From: Planctomycetota bacterium
GTDB lineage: Bacteria > Planctomycetota > UBA8742 > UBA2392
Reading direction: 5' to 3'
DNA: 64,000 nucleotides
NCBI GenBank assembly: GCA_019636215.1
Contig: JAHBXZ010000008.1
Span: forward strand, 1 to 64,000
Shown here: piece after piece, positions 44,605 to 52,805 of the stretch
Numbering within the stretch: the stretch's first letter is position 1
Layout of the letters: every line of letters starts with the position of its first letter
Made by a program: the position numbers and the translations under genes
Notes under the pieces: generated by a model
Databases searched by the model: none
Told to the model about the DNA's origin: nothing
Seen by the model: the letters and a program-made list of their open reading frames with translations, nothing else

Positions 44605-45514
44605 CCCCCGCATCGTTTCGCTGCTGCCTTCCGCCACCGAGATTGTCTGCGCGCTGGGCTTCGCCGATGCCCTGGTCGCGCGCAGCCATGAGTGCGACTT
44701 TCCCGCCGGGGTCGACAAACTGCCGATCGCCAGCACCAGCAAGTTTCACCCCACCGGGACCAGCATCCAGATCCACAACAACGTTACCGAGATCCTGCGC
44801 AACGCGCTTTCGGTCTACCACATCGACGAAGAAGTGCTGCGCCGCGTGGAACCCACGCACATCATCACCCAGACCCAATGCGAAGTCTGCGCCGTCAGTG
44901 CCAAGGATGTCGAAGACGCCGTCTGCCGGGTGCTGGCAACCCGGCCGCAGATCGTGGCACTCGAGCCCAACTCGCTGACCGACGTGCTGCGCGATTTTCA
45001 GCGCGTGGCCGACGCACTGGGCACGCCCGAGCGCGGCCGCGAACTCATCGCCCAAACCACCGGGCGGCTTTGGAACATCGCCGAACGCTCCAAGTTTCTG
45101 CCGCGCCCGCGCGTGGCTACCATTGAGTGGATCGAGCCACTGATGGCCGCAGGCAACTGGGTGCCGACATTGATCGAGATGGCCGGTGGCATCAACCTGC
45201 ACGGCAAAGCCGACGAACATTCCCCGTGGATGAAGTTTGAAGAACTTGTGGCCTCGCGGCCCGAGGTGATTGTCGTGATGCCCTGCGGGTTTGACATGCA
45301 GCGCGCGGCCAGCGAGTTGCCAGTTTTGACACGTCAAGCTGGCTGGCGCGACCTGCCCGCAGTGCGCGAACAGCAGGTTTACGTCACCGACGGGCACCAG
45401 TTTTTCAACCGCCCCGGCCCAAGGCTGGCCGAAAGCCTCGAGATCCTGGCCGAGATTCTGCATCCGCAGGAGTTCCAGTTCGGCCACGAAGGCAAAGGCT
45501 GGCAGCGCTTGTAA
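44597..45514 (+). CDS. Cobalamin-type ABC transporter substrate-binding-like protein
   Basis: A 305-aa protein of the BtuF/FepB-like class III binding-protein fold. PRIVSLLPSATEIVCALG opens the protein, VEPTHIITQTQCEVC and IVALEPNSL follow, and EWIEPLMAAGNWVPTLIEMAG lies in the middle. It has no signal peptide, unlike true periplasmic BtuF, and no transporter genes are adjacent, so it may act in the cytoplasm, as do many proteins annotated this way. QueG and radical SAM genes elsewhere in the window would need cobalamin, but no functional link is shown. Confidence 0.8.
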   Translation: MNNPRIVSLLPSATEIVCALGFADALVARSHECDFPAGVDKLPIASTSKFHPTGTSIQIHNNVTEILRNALSVYHIDEEVLRRVEPTHIITQTQCEVCAVSAKDVEDAVCRVLATRPQIVALEPNSLTDVLRDFQRVADALGTPERGRELIAQTTGRLWNIAERSKFLPRPRVATIEWIEPLMAAGNWVPTLIEMAGGINLHGKADEHSPWMKFEELVASRPEVIVVMPCGFDMQRAASELPVLTRQAGWRDLPAVREQQVYVTDGHQFFNRPGPRLAESLEILAEILHPQEFQFGHEGKGWQRL

Positions 45515-45544
45515 CGCGGCATTGGCCTCTGGCCGATGGGCTGT

Positions 45545-45584
45545 CATGGCCGTCCCGGCCATGCACGGGCGCGGGACGCGCCCG
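45545..45584. terminator. Tandem hairpins between convergent genes
   Basis: CATGGCCG and CGGCCATG (45545-45563, 3-nt loop) and CGGGCGC with GCGCCCG (45566-45584, GGGAC loop) form two adjacent stems between the binding-protein gene and the EamA gene. No U tract follows, so termination is plausible but unproven. Confidence 0.45.
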
Positions 45585-45612
45585 CAAACCCATAGACGAG
45601 ACGCCGATGCCA

Positions 45613-46590
45613 CTATGACATTGACTCTTCAATCAACAGGCGCAGGCCGAGCATGGTCACGCCAGCCACGGCAACAACCGCGCAGATCACCGCGCGCCAG
45701 GTCACCTTTTGCTTGTACACGATCGCCACAATCGGGATCACAAGCACCGGCGCGGTGCCCATGATTGTGGCCGCCACGGCCGTGTTGGCGTACTTCACCG
45801 CGACCAGGCTCAGCGTCACGCCGATGAACGGGCCAAAAAACGCGCCCGCGCTGGTCTGGGCCAGGGCGCGGCGGTCGGCCAGTTTGCGCCAGGTGTTGCC
45901 CCAGGTCATGCGCACGGCCGCGTAGCCCAGCAGGATCACGGTACCCGCCAGCATGCGGATCAACGTGCCCAGCACGGGGCTGATCGGGACCACAGTTGAC
46001 GCATTAACGCCCGATACTTCGTTCATTAACCCGTCAGGGCTCACCATGCCCATGCCGGCCTTGCTGAAGATCAGCCCTCCGGCCTGGCCCAGCGCGCCCA
46101 GCAGGCCCATCACGATGCCCACGCTGGCGCTGCCCACGATCTCGCCGCTTTGGGCGCGTTCAAGCACCACCCACATCACGCCAGCCAGCGTGATGACCAT
46201 GCCGACCACGCCGATCCAGTTCAGCGATTCGCCCAGCATCGGGATCATCAGCAGCGCCGCAAACCCCGGCGCCAGCGCGCCCAAGAGCGACGCCCGCCTT
46301 GCGCCCAGGATCTGCAGGCTGGAAAAGCCCGCGGCATCGCCCAGAGTCAATCCAACCAGCCCCGACAGTCCCAACAGCACCAGCTGGTTCAGCGGAACGG
46401 GCTGGTAAACCTGCAGCAAGGCACAGGCAATCGAAAGCAGCACACAGGCGATTACCAGCCGGAGCTGGTTGACGTGGTACTGGCCAATGCGCCGCGATGC
46501 CGCGCTGAAGAACAGCGCCGTGAACGCCCAGCACACGGCGGTGCCCGATGCTGCTGCGATGCCCAGGGGTTCGTTCAGGCCGGCGGCCAT
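45613..46590 (-). CDS. EamA/DMT-family transporter
   Basis: A 325-aa inner-membrane transporter with ten predicted TM helices arranged as two five-helix EamA repeats (about 10-145 and 170-320). The second repeat has the pattern AFFGPFIGVTLSLVAVKYANT. Members export small metabolites such as amino acids or nucleotide sugars. ATG 46590 is used, as the first TM follows closely; an earlier ATG at 46644 would add a non-hydrophobic leader. The substrate is unknown. Confidence 0.85.
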   Translation of the reverse strand: MAAGLNEPLGIAAASGTAVCWAFTALFFSAASRRIGQYHVNQLRLVIACVLLSIACALLQVYQPVPLNQLVLLGLSGLVGLTLGDAAGFSSLQILGARRASLLGALAPGFAALLMIPMLGESLNWIGVVGMVITLAGVMWVVLERAQSGEIVGSASVGIVMGLLGALGQAGGLIFSKAGMGMVSPDGLMNEVSGVNASTVVPISPVLGTLIRMLAGTVILLGYAAVRMTWGNTWRKLADRRALAQTSAGAFFGPFIGVTLSLVAVKYANTAVAATIMGTAPVLVIPIVAIVYKQKVTWRAVICAVVAVAGVTMLGLRLLIEESMS

Positions 46591-46655
46591 GACGCGGCAC
46601 AATGGATTGCCCGCGCGCAACGTCAAGCCTTGCGGTGGCGGCATACAACCCCGCA

Positions 46656-46711
46656 TACCGCCAAATCGCCAAAGTCAGCTGGACCTTGGGCGATTCGGTG
46701 CTTTGGCGGTC
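46656..46711. repeat. Dispersed hairpin repeat, copy 1
   Basis: ACCGCCAAA (46657-46665) pairs with TTTGGCGGT (46702-46710); an inner stem joins TCGCCAAAG with CTTGGGCGA around a loop containing GTCAGCTGGAC. The element lies between the divergent EamA and response-regulator genes. A second copy in the opposite orientation is at 52730-52787. Confidence 0.75.
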
Positions 46712-46781
46712 TGTTGTTAGCCGTTGCCGGGTGGGCCTTTTGTTGCTCGCGTCCGGGACGCGCGCCATGCATAGTCCGGAC

Positions 46782-47483
46782 ATGCGCAAGGAAGTGACAA
46801 GATTCCTTGAGGCCAACGACGGCCAGACCGCCGCGCGCTTTTTCACGGCGCTGGGGCTGGAGTTGTCCGTGCTGGCCCGCGTGGCTGTGCGCGACGGTGT
46901 GGTCGGGCCCAGTGCCTTTGCGGCCTTTAATGAAATGCAGCACTGCTGCCTGGGCCAGGTCAACGCGATCATTCACGGCATCGCCGACCTGTTCCCGGCA
47001 GACGCCAGTATGGCCATTCTTTACCACTACGCTGGCAAGGCCTGCGGCACGTCGGACCTGGAGGGCGCGTTTCTGCGCGCAATGAAGCTGGCCCTGCACG
47101 GAATGGACCCGCGCCCCAGCAAAGACGAACGCCGCGTTCTGCTGGTTGACGACGACCCCGAACTGCGCACACGCATTCACCGCCTGCTTGGCGCCGAAGG
47201 CCTGGTGGTGTTTGAGGCCGAAAACGGCCCCGAAGCCCTGGAAAAGGCGACGTGGGTGGAGCCGCACCTGACGATTGTCGACTGGCGCATGCCTGTAATC
47301 AACGGGCCTGAATTCATCAAGACCTTCAAGAACAGCCGCGAGGGCCGCAGGTCAAAGATTATTCTGATGATCGAACGCGGCCTGACCCAGGTGGTCAACG
47401 GGCTGGGCAAGTCCATCAACACCAAGATCAAGCGCCCGTTTACCGACGCCGATTTCGTCAAGAAGGTCAAAGCGCTGGTGTGA
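46782..47483 (+). CDS. Response regulator receiver protein with N-terminal helical domain
   Basis: A 233-aa protein. Residues 1-110 form an unrecognised helical domain (FFTALGLELSVLARVAVRDG). Residues 113-233 are a CheY-like receiver: VDDDPE acidic pair, phospho-acceptor Asp in IVDWRMP, and Lys in KIKRPF. The switch Ser/Thr, normally after the fourth strand, appears absent (IILMIERG), so signalling may differ. It has no output DNA-binding domain. ATG 46767 is an alternative start. No histidine kinase is nearby. Confidence 0.8.
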   Translation: MRKEVTRFLEANDGQTAARFFTALGLELSVLARVAVRDGVVGPSAFAAFNEMQHCCLGQVNAIIHGIADLFPADASMAILYHYAGKACGTSDLEGAFLRAMKLALHGMDPRPSKDERRVLLVDDDPELRTRIHRLLGAEGLVVFEAENGPEALEKATWVEPHLTIVDWRMPVINGPEFIKTFKNSREGRRSKIILMIERGLTQVVNGLGKSINTKIKRPFTDADFVKKVKALV

Positions 47484-47602
47484 AGTGACGTGGGCCTCCG
47501 GTCCGCGCAAGCCGAGAGCTCCCAGCCATAGGCATCAACTCGCTGAGAGCACCGCGTACGGAGGGCGCGCGGTGGGTGCAGTCGAGGCGCCTGCGCTACG
47601 CG

Positions 47603-49789
47603 TTACTTCACTCCAAGTTCAATCTTTTGCAGCTCGCGCAGTTCGTCGCGCAGCAATGCCGCTGTTTCGAAATCCAGGTTCTTGGCGGCCTCGTGCATTT
47701 CTTTTTCAAGCTTTGCGATCAGCTTGGGCACTTCGGCGCGGTTGATGGTGCGTTCGACGCCCTTGGGCGGCTCCGCGTGGCGCTCGGGGTAGCGCTCGGC
47801 GAGCTTGCCGCCACGGGCGCCGGCCTTGTTGGCGGCGGCAATGGCCTTGCGCGTACCCGCGCTGCGTTCCTCGAAACCGCCTGCTTGCCTGGACTTCGCG
47901 CCGCCCTTTCCCTTCTTTTCGCCGGGGAAACGGTAGTCGGTGTACTTCTCGTCTTCTTTGTCGACCGTGACGTAGTCAGCCTCGAAGATGCTTTGCAGCA
48001 CGTCGTCGATTTTGTTGATGATTGTGGTCGGGGTAATGTTGTTCTGCTTGTTGTATTCCTGCTGCAGGCGGCGGCGACGGTTGGTTTCGTCGATGCAGGT
48101 CTGCATGCTTTGCGTGACCTTGTCGCCGTAGAAGATCACGCGGCCGTTCACGTTTCGCGCGGCGCGGCCCACCATCTGGATCAGGCTGCGGTGCGAGCGC
48201 AGGTAACCTTCTCGGTCGGCGTCCAGCACGCACAGCAGGCCGACTTCGGGCAGGTCCAGGCCCTCGCGCAGCAGATTGATGCCGACCAGCACGTCAAAGG
48301 TGCCTTTGCGCAGATCGCGCAGGATTTCCATGCGTTCGAGTGTGTCGATTTCGGCGTGGAGGTAGCGGACCTTGACGTCCAGCGAACCCAGGTAGTTCGA
48401 CAGTTCCTCGGCCATCCGCTTGGTCAGGGTGCACAGCAGCACGCGCTCGCCCCGCGCGATCACGGGTTTGATTTCGTCCAGCACGTCGTCGATCTGCCCC
48501 TTGGCGGGCTTGACCGTGATCTCAGGGTCGATCAGCCCGGTCGGGCGCACAATCTGTTCGACAATGCGGCCGGCGCACTTGTCCAGTTCATAAGGGCCCG
48601 GCGTGGCGCTTACGTAGAGGGTCTGTCGCTTGACCTGTTCGAACTCCTCGAACTTGAGTGGCCGGTTGTCCATCGCACTGGGCAGCCGGAAGCCGAACTC
48701 GACCAGCGTTTCTTTGCGCGACCTGTCGCCCTTGTACATGCCGCCGATCTGCGGCACCGTCACGTGCGATTCGTCGAGCATGATCAACGCATTCTGGGGC
48801 AGATAGCTCAGCAGCGTGGGCGGGGTGCTGCCCGGCGCGCGGCGTTCAAAGTGGCGCGAGTAGTTTTCAATGCCCTTGCATGAGCCGAGTTCGCGGATCA
48901 GTTCCAGGTCATACTTCGTGCGCTGTTCCAGGCGCTGGGCTTCCAGCAGCTTGTTCTTTAGCTTGAACTCCGCCACGCAGGCCACCATCTCGGCTTCGAT
49001 GTCAACCAGCGCGGCCTCGACCTTGTCTTTGGGCGTCACATAGTGCGTGGCGGGGTAGATGGTGATTTTGTCGAGTTGGCCCAGAACTTCGCCGGTCAGC
49101 GGGTCGATTTCCCAGATTGCTTCCAGGTCGTCGCCAAAGAACTCCAGCCGGATCAGCTTGCTGTCTTCATAGATCGGGAACACATCCAGCACTTCACCGC
49201 GCACGCGGTAGGTCCCGCGCTGCACGTCAAAGTCGTTGCGCGTGTACTGAATCTCGACCAGCTTGCGCACTGCGGCCTTGCGGTTCAGCGGCTGGCCTTT
49301 TTCCGCATAGAGCAAGGCGCCCTGGTAGGCCTCGGGCGAACCCAGGCCGAAGATGCAGCTGACACTGGAAACAATCAGCACGTCCTGGCGATCGAGCAGC
49401 GACCGGGTTGCCGAGTGGCGCAGGCGGTCAATGCGCTCGTTGATCATCGAGTCTTTCTCGATGTAGGTGTCGGTGCTGGGGATGTAGCTTTCGGGCAGGT
49501 AGTAGTCGTAGTAGCTGACGAAGTACTCGACGGCGTTGTGCGGGAACAGTTTGCGGAACTCGCTGAACAGCTGCGCCGCCAGCGTTTTGTTCGGGGCCAT
49601 CACAATCGTGGGCCGGTTCAGTTCGGCAATCACGCTGGCCATGGTGAAGGTCTTGCCGCTGCCGGTGACCCCCAGCAGTGTCTGAAACGGCGCGCCCTCG
49701 CGGAAGTTGCGGGCCAGCGCGGCAATCGCCGCAGGCTGGTCCCCGGCAGGCTGGTTGGGCGAGACAAGCTGAAAGGCTTTCTGGGGCAT
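47603..49789 (-). CDS. uvrB: UvrABC system protein B
   Basis: A 728-aa helicase-like damage-verification subunit of nucleotide excision repair. Walker A GVTGSGKT is at 40-47, the beta-hairpin region follows ([19 protein letters not shown]), then [37 protein letters not shown] and the C-terminal UVR motif (residues about 690-725) that binds UvrC. All the motifs I expect are present. A Gly/Lys-rich insert lies before the UVR motif. ATG 49789 is used since MPQKAF starts the conserved region. uvrA and uvrC are not in the window. Confidence 0.97.
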   Translation of the reverse strand: MPQKAFQLVSPNQPAGDQPAAIAALARNFREGAPFQTLLGVTGSGKTFTMASVIAELNRPTIVMAPNKTLAAQLFSEFRKLFPHNAVEYFVSYYDYYLPESYIPSTDTYIEKDSMINERIDRLRHSATRSLLDRQDVLIVSSVSCIFGLGSPEAYQGALLYAEKGQPLNRKAAVRKLVEIQYTRNDFDVQRGTYRVRGEVLDVFPIYEDSKLIRLEFFGDDLEAIWEIDPLTGEVLGQLDKITIYPATHYVTPKDKVEAALVDIEAEMVACVAEFKLKNKLLEAQRLEQRTKYDLELIRELGSCKGIENYSRHFERRAPGSTPPTLLSYLPQNALIMLDESHVTVPQIGGMYKGDRSRKETLVEFGFRLPSAMDNRPLKFEEFEQVKRQTLYVSATPGPYELDKCAGRIVEQIVRPTGLIDPEITVKPAKGQIDDVLDEIKPVIARGERVLLCTLTKRMAEELSNYLGSLDVKVRYLHAEIDTLERMEILRDLRKGTFDVLVGINLLREGLDLPEVGLLCVLDADREGYLRSHRSLIQMVGRAARNVNGRVIFYGDKVTQSMQTCIDETNRRRRLQQEYNKQNNITPTTIINKIDDVLQSIFEADYVTVDKEDEKYTDYRFPGEKKGKGGAKSRQAGGFEERSAGTRKAIAAANKAGARGGKLAERYPERHAEPPKGVERTINRAEVPKLIAKLEKEMHEAAKNLDFETAALLRDELRELQKIELGVK

Positions 49790-49855
49790 GGCGCGAGCAT
49801 ACCACGGTACGCGACGTGGCAAACCGAGCGACGCACTCTGCGGCGGCGCCGCCGG

Positions 49856-51709
49856 CTACTTCAGTATGCGACGCAGGGCGTTGATCAGCGCGTCGACATC
49901 TTCGCAGGTGTTGTACAGCGCCAGGCTGGGCCGCACCGTGGCCTCTACGCCAAAGCGCCTCAGAATCGGTTGCGCGCAGTGATGGCCGGCGCGCACAGCG
50001 ATGCCTTCGCGGTCAAGCGCGTGGCCGATCTCTTCGGGCCGCAGGCTTTTGCTGACGAAGCTCACGACACCGGCACGCTCGGTGGGTTCGCCGATGATGC
50101 GGATCGGCAGGGTACGCAGGCCCTTGAGCATGTAGTCCATAAGCTCATGTTCGTGCCGCTGGATGTTCTCAAGGCCGATGCTGTCCAGGTAGTCCACCGC
50201 CGCGCCCAGCCCCACTGCATCGGCGATGTTGCCGGTTCCGGCCTCGAAACGGCCGGGGGCGGATTGGTAGATCGTGCGTTCAAAGGTGACGTCGGCAATC
50301 ATGTTGCCGCCGCCCTGCCATGGCGGTGCAGCATCCAGCAGGTCCTGCTTGCCGTACACCACGCCAATGCCCGTGGGCGCAAACACTTTGTGGCCGGAAA
50401 ACACAAACCAGTCGGCGTCCATTGCCTGCACATCGGTGCGCTTGTGCATCACGCTTTGCGCGCCATCGACCAGCACTTTGACGCCATAGCGGTGAGCGAC
50501 CTCGATCATCTGCGCGATTGGCGTGACGGTGCCCAGGGCGTTGCTGACGGCGGTGATGGCGGCCAGTTTGGTGCGCGGGGTGATCTGGCGTTCAAACTCC
50601 TGCAGCAGGATGTTGCCGTGGTCGTCCACGGGCGCGATGCACAGTTTCGCGCCGGTTTCGGCGCACAGCATCTGCCAGGGCACGATGTTGGCGTGGTGTT
50701 CCAGGTGCGTGACCAGAATCTGGTCGCCCTTGCCGATGTTGCGTTTGCCCCAGGTCTGCGCGACCAGGTTGATGCCCTCGGTTGCGCCGCGCACCCAGAC
50801 GATCTCGCGCGTGCTGCCAGCGTTCAAAAAGCGGCGCACCTTTTCGCGCGCGGCCTCGTAGGCGTCGGTGCTGCGGCCAGCCAGGGTGTGGGCGGCGCGG
50901 TGCACGTTGGAGTTTTCGTGTTCGTAGAAGTGCTTGATGCGGTCAATAACCGACTGCGGCTTCTGGCTGGTGGCGCCGTTGTCGAGCCAGACCAGCGGCT
51001 TGCCGTGGACTCGTTCATTCAGGATCGGAAAGTCGCGGCGCACGGAGTAAACGTCAAAGGCGCTGCGCGGCAGCTTGAGGTCGGAAACCGGCAGAGCGCT
51101 TGGTGGAATTGCTGGCGCTTCGGGCAGGGGCAGCTTCTGGTCTTTCAACGGCAACTGCCCCGTCGCTTCCGCTCCGGGCTGAACGGGCGGTGGCATGCCG
51201 GCGAAGGATGCTTCCATGAAATACAGCGGGGCTTGCAGCATGATTGGGTCGGCCGCGCGAGTGAAGTCGGTGAGGTTGAGATTCGGCACGCCCGGCAGGT
51301 TAAAGTGCGGCAGGTTTGTGCCGAAGGGGATCTCCGGCATGCCGTACGTGGACGGTGCGGCCAGGGCGTTCATGTTTGTTGCCGCGTTGATTTGCGCCGG
51401 CAACTCCCTCGCTTGCTCGTCCTGAGCCTGTCGAATGGTTGCTTCGGGCTGCAAGGGCAACAACGAAGGCAACTTCCCCGTCGGTTCCGCTCCGGGCTGT
51501 AAGGGCAACAATGAAGGCAGCTTCCCCGTCGCTTCCGCTCCGGGCTGAAACTGCAAATGCCCCGCTTGCGCTTGGGGCTCTTGTTTGAACATTTCGTTGG
51601 CGAGGTTCTGCAACACGGCCGGGTCAGGCAACGTCATGCCCATCGCGCCGGCCATGGTTTCCATGGCTGATGCGAGCTTGTGCGCTTGGCCGGGGCTGGG
51701 CGCGGGCAT
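49856..51709 (-). CDS. Encapsulin-cargo cysteine desulfurase (family 2A, SufS-like)
   Basis: A 617-aa PLP enzyme that takes sulfur from cysteine. Residues 220-617 are a class V aminotransferase of SufS type, with Schiff-base Lys441 in SGHKVFAPTG and active Cys578 in RAGHHCAQP. Residues 1-220 are a disordered Pro/Ala/Leu-rich extension, as known for family 2A encapsulin cargo. It contains LPDPAVLQNLANEMF at 27-41 and PLYFMEASF at 161-169, which look like targeting motifs. Two 16-aa tandem repeats (QPGAEATGKLPSLLPL, then QPGAEP...) lie at 55-86, with a partial third at 177. It directly follows the shell gene. The start at 51709 lacks a ribosome site; ATG 51733 would overlap the shell gene. Confidence 0.9.
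   Translation of the reverse strand: MPAPSPGQAHKLASAMETMAGAMGMTLPDPAVLQNLANEMFKQEPQAQAGHLQFQPGAEATGKLPSLLPLQPGAEPTGKLPSLLPLQPEATIRQAQDEQARELPAQINAATNMNALAAPSTYGMPEIPFGTNLPHFNLPGVPNLNLTDFTRAADPIMLQAPLYFMEASFAGMPPPVQPGAEATGQLPLKDQKLPLPEAPAIPPSALPVSDLKLPRSAFDVYSVRRDFPILNERVHGKPLVWLDNGATSQKPQSVIDRIKHFYEHENSNVHRAAHTLAGRSTDAYEAAREKVRRFLNAGSTREIVWVRGATEGINLVAQTWGKRNIGKGDQILVTHLEHHANIVPWQMLCAETGAKLCIAPVDDHGNILLQEFERQITPRTKLAAITAVSNALGTVTPIAQMIEVAHRYGVKVLVDGAQSVMHKRTDVQAMDADWFVFSGHKVFAPTGIGVVYGKQDLLDAAPPWQGGGNMIADVTFERTIYQSAPGRFEAGTGNIADAVGLGAAVDYLDSIGLENIQRHEHELMDYMLKGLRTLPIRIIGEPTERAGVVSFVSKSLRPEEIGHALDREGIAVRAGHHCAQPILRRFGVEATVRPSLALYNTCEDVDALINALRRILK
51415..51547 (-). repeat. Repeat-derived coding segment in the cargo linker
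   Basis: A 48-bp unit occurs twice (cores at 51468-51499 and 51516-51547), encoding the 16-aa repeats, with a third core at 51150-51181. The core on the coding strand is CAGCCCGGAGCG, two variable bases, then AGCGACGGGG. Next to them, 51415-51438 carries TCGACAGGCTCAGGACGAGC, a dispersed repeat seen in many bacterial genomes, read in frame as RQAQDEQ. A close relative of the core lies between genes at 60119-60151. Confidence 0.75.
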
Positions 51710-51719
51710 GTCGTTGGGA

Positions 51720-52649
51720 CTACTTGTAGTCATAGTAATTGCCGACATCCACGTTCTCGAGCACCGCAAGCGCGTCGTCGGTCAGCACCGCCGCCGAGCA
51801 ATACAGCGTCACCAGGTACGTCGCCACGGCATGGTTGTTGATGCCCATGAAGCGCACCGACAGCCCGGGGGTCTGTTCGCCCTGCAGATTGGGCTGAAAG
51901 AGACCTGTCACGCCCTGTTTGTCCTTGCCCACGCGCATCAGCAGGATGTTCGTCTTGCCGCCTTCGTCCTTGCCGCCCTTGATGTGCAGCTTGTCGCAGG
52001 GGATCAGCGGCAGGCCGCGCCAGGTCAAAAACGCGTTGCCAAACAGGGTCGCGGTCGGGGGCGGCACGCCGCGGCGCGTGCATTCGCGGCCAAAGGCCGC
52101 AATCGCGCGCGGGTTGGCCAGAAAGAACGCGGGTTCTTTCCATACCTTGGCGATCAGGTCGTCCATGTCGTCGGGCGTGGGCGGGCCCTTGCGCGTGCTG
52201 ATTCGCTGGCCGGCCGCGGCCTGGTTCAGCAGGCCGTAATCGGCGTTGTTGATGAGTTGGTCTTCCTGGCGTTCCTTGACGGCCTCGACAGTCAGGCGCA
52301 GTTGTTCGCGCACCTGGTCCATGGGCGAGTTGAACAGGTCGCTGACCCGCGTGTGCACGCCCAGCACGGTGCTGATCATGCTCAGGGTGTATTCACGCGG
52401 CTTGGTTTCGTAATCAACGAAGGTCTCGGGCAGCGAGGCCTCGTCTTTGTGGCCGCAGGCAACGTCAATCGCCGAGGAGTCCTTCACGCGGTTGACACGA
52501 AACACGCCGGCCTCGACGGGTTGCCATTGCAGCATCCGCACCAGCCAGCGGGGCGTGATGGCCTGCATTTGGGGCGGTGTTTTGGTCGCTGTGGAAAGCT
52601 GGCGCGCGGCGGCGTCGCTCAACGCCTGGCGCGAGTTGTTGCTGGGCAC
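51720..52649 (-). CDS. Family 2A encapsulin shell protein
   Basis: A 309-aa HK97-fold shell protein of the SrpI-like family 2A encapsulins. These assemble into about 25-nm icosahedral shells that enclose a cysteine desulfurase bearing an N-terminal targeting extension. Length (SrpI is about 320 aa) and segments such as RVNRVKDSSAIDV, SDLFNSPMDQVREQLRLTVE, IPCDKLHIKGG and LSVRFMGINNHAVATYLVTL fit the family. No cyclic-nucleotide-binding insert is present, which excludes family 2B. GTG 52649 has AGGAG five bases upstream. The cargo gene follows within about 10 bp, and selB lies upstream on the same strand. Confidence 0.9.
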   Translation of the reverse strand: MPSNNSRQALSDAAARQLSTATKTPPQMQAITPRWLVRMLQWQPVEAGVFRVNRVKDSSAIDVACGHKDEASLPETFVDYETKPREYTLSMISTVLGVHTRVSDLFNSPMDQVREQLRLTVEAVKERQEDQLINNADYGLLNQAAAGQRISTRKGPPTPDDMDDLIAKVWKEPAFFLANPRAIAAFGRECTRRGVPPPTATLFGNAFLTWRGLPLIPCDKLHIKGGKDEGGKTNILLMRVGKDKQGVTGLFQPNLQGEQTPGLSVRFMGINNHAVATYLVTLYCSAAVLTDDALAVLENVDVGNYYDYK

Positions 52650-52696
52650 AGGTTACTCCTGAAAGTAGTGACGGCATTTAGCCTGAGCATCTGCCG

Positions 52697-52720
52697 CCTG
52701 TCTAGAACAGACAATACAGG
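52697..52720. promoter_or_regulatory. Nested inverted repeats upstream of the shell gene
   Basis: TGTCT-N5-AGACA at 52699-52713 lies inside a wider CCTGT...ACAGG pair (52697-52701 and 52716-52720), some 50-70 bases before the shell start. It could be an operator for a sulfur- or redox-responsive regulator, but no regulator is identified. Confidence 0.35.
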
Positions 52721-52729
52721 GATAGCAGC

Positions 52730-52787
52730 AACCGCCAAAGCTCCAAAGCGCCAATGGGTCCCTGCTGACTTTGGCGCTCTGGCGGTT
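52730..52787. repeat. Dispersed hairpin repeat, copy 2
   Basis: AACCGCCA (52730-52737) pairs with TGGCGGTT (52780-52787); the inner stem AGCGCCAA/TTGGCGCT encloses a loop with GTCCCTGCTGAC. In reverse orientation it aligns along its length with the element at 46656-46711, including GCCAAAGTCAGC. It starts about 18 bases after the selB stop and may end or process the selB transcript. Confidence 0.75.
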
Positions 52788-52805
52788 AGACAGTGCAACA
52801 CCCTT

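Noticed and set aside
49043..51502. An 819-aa open frame on the plus strand
   Set aside because: It lies antisense to uvrB and the desulfurase gene, both certain; its composition is that of a high-GC shadow frame.
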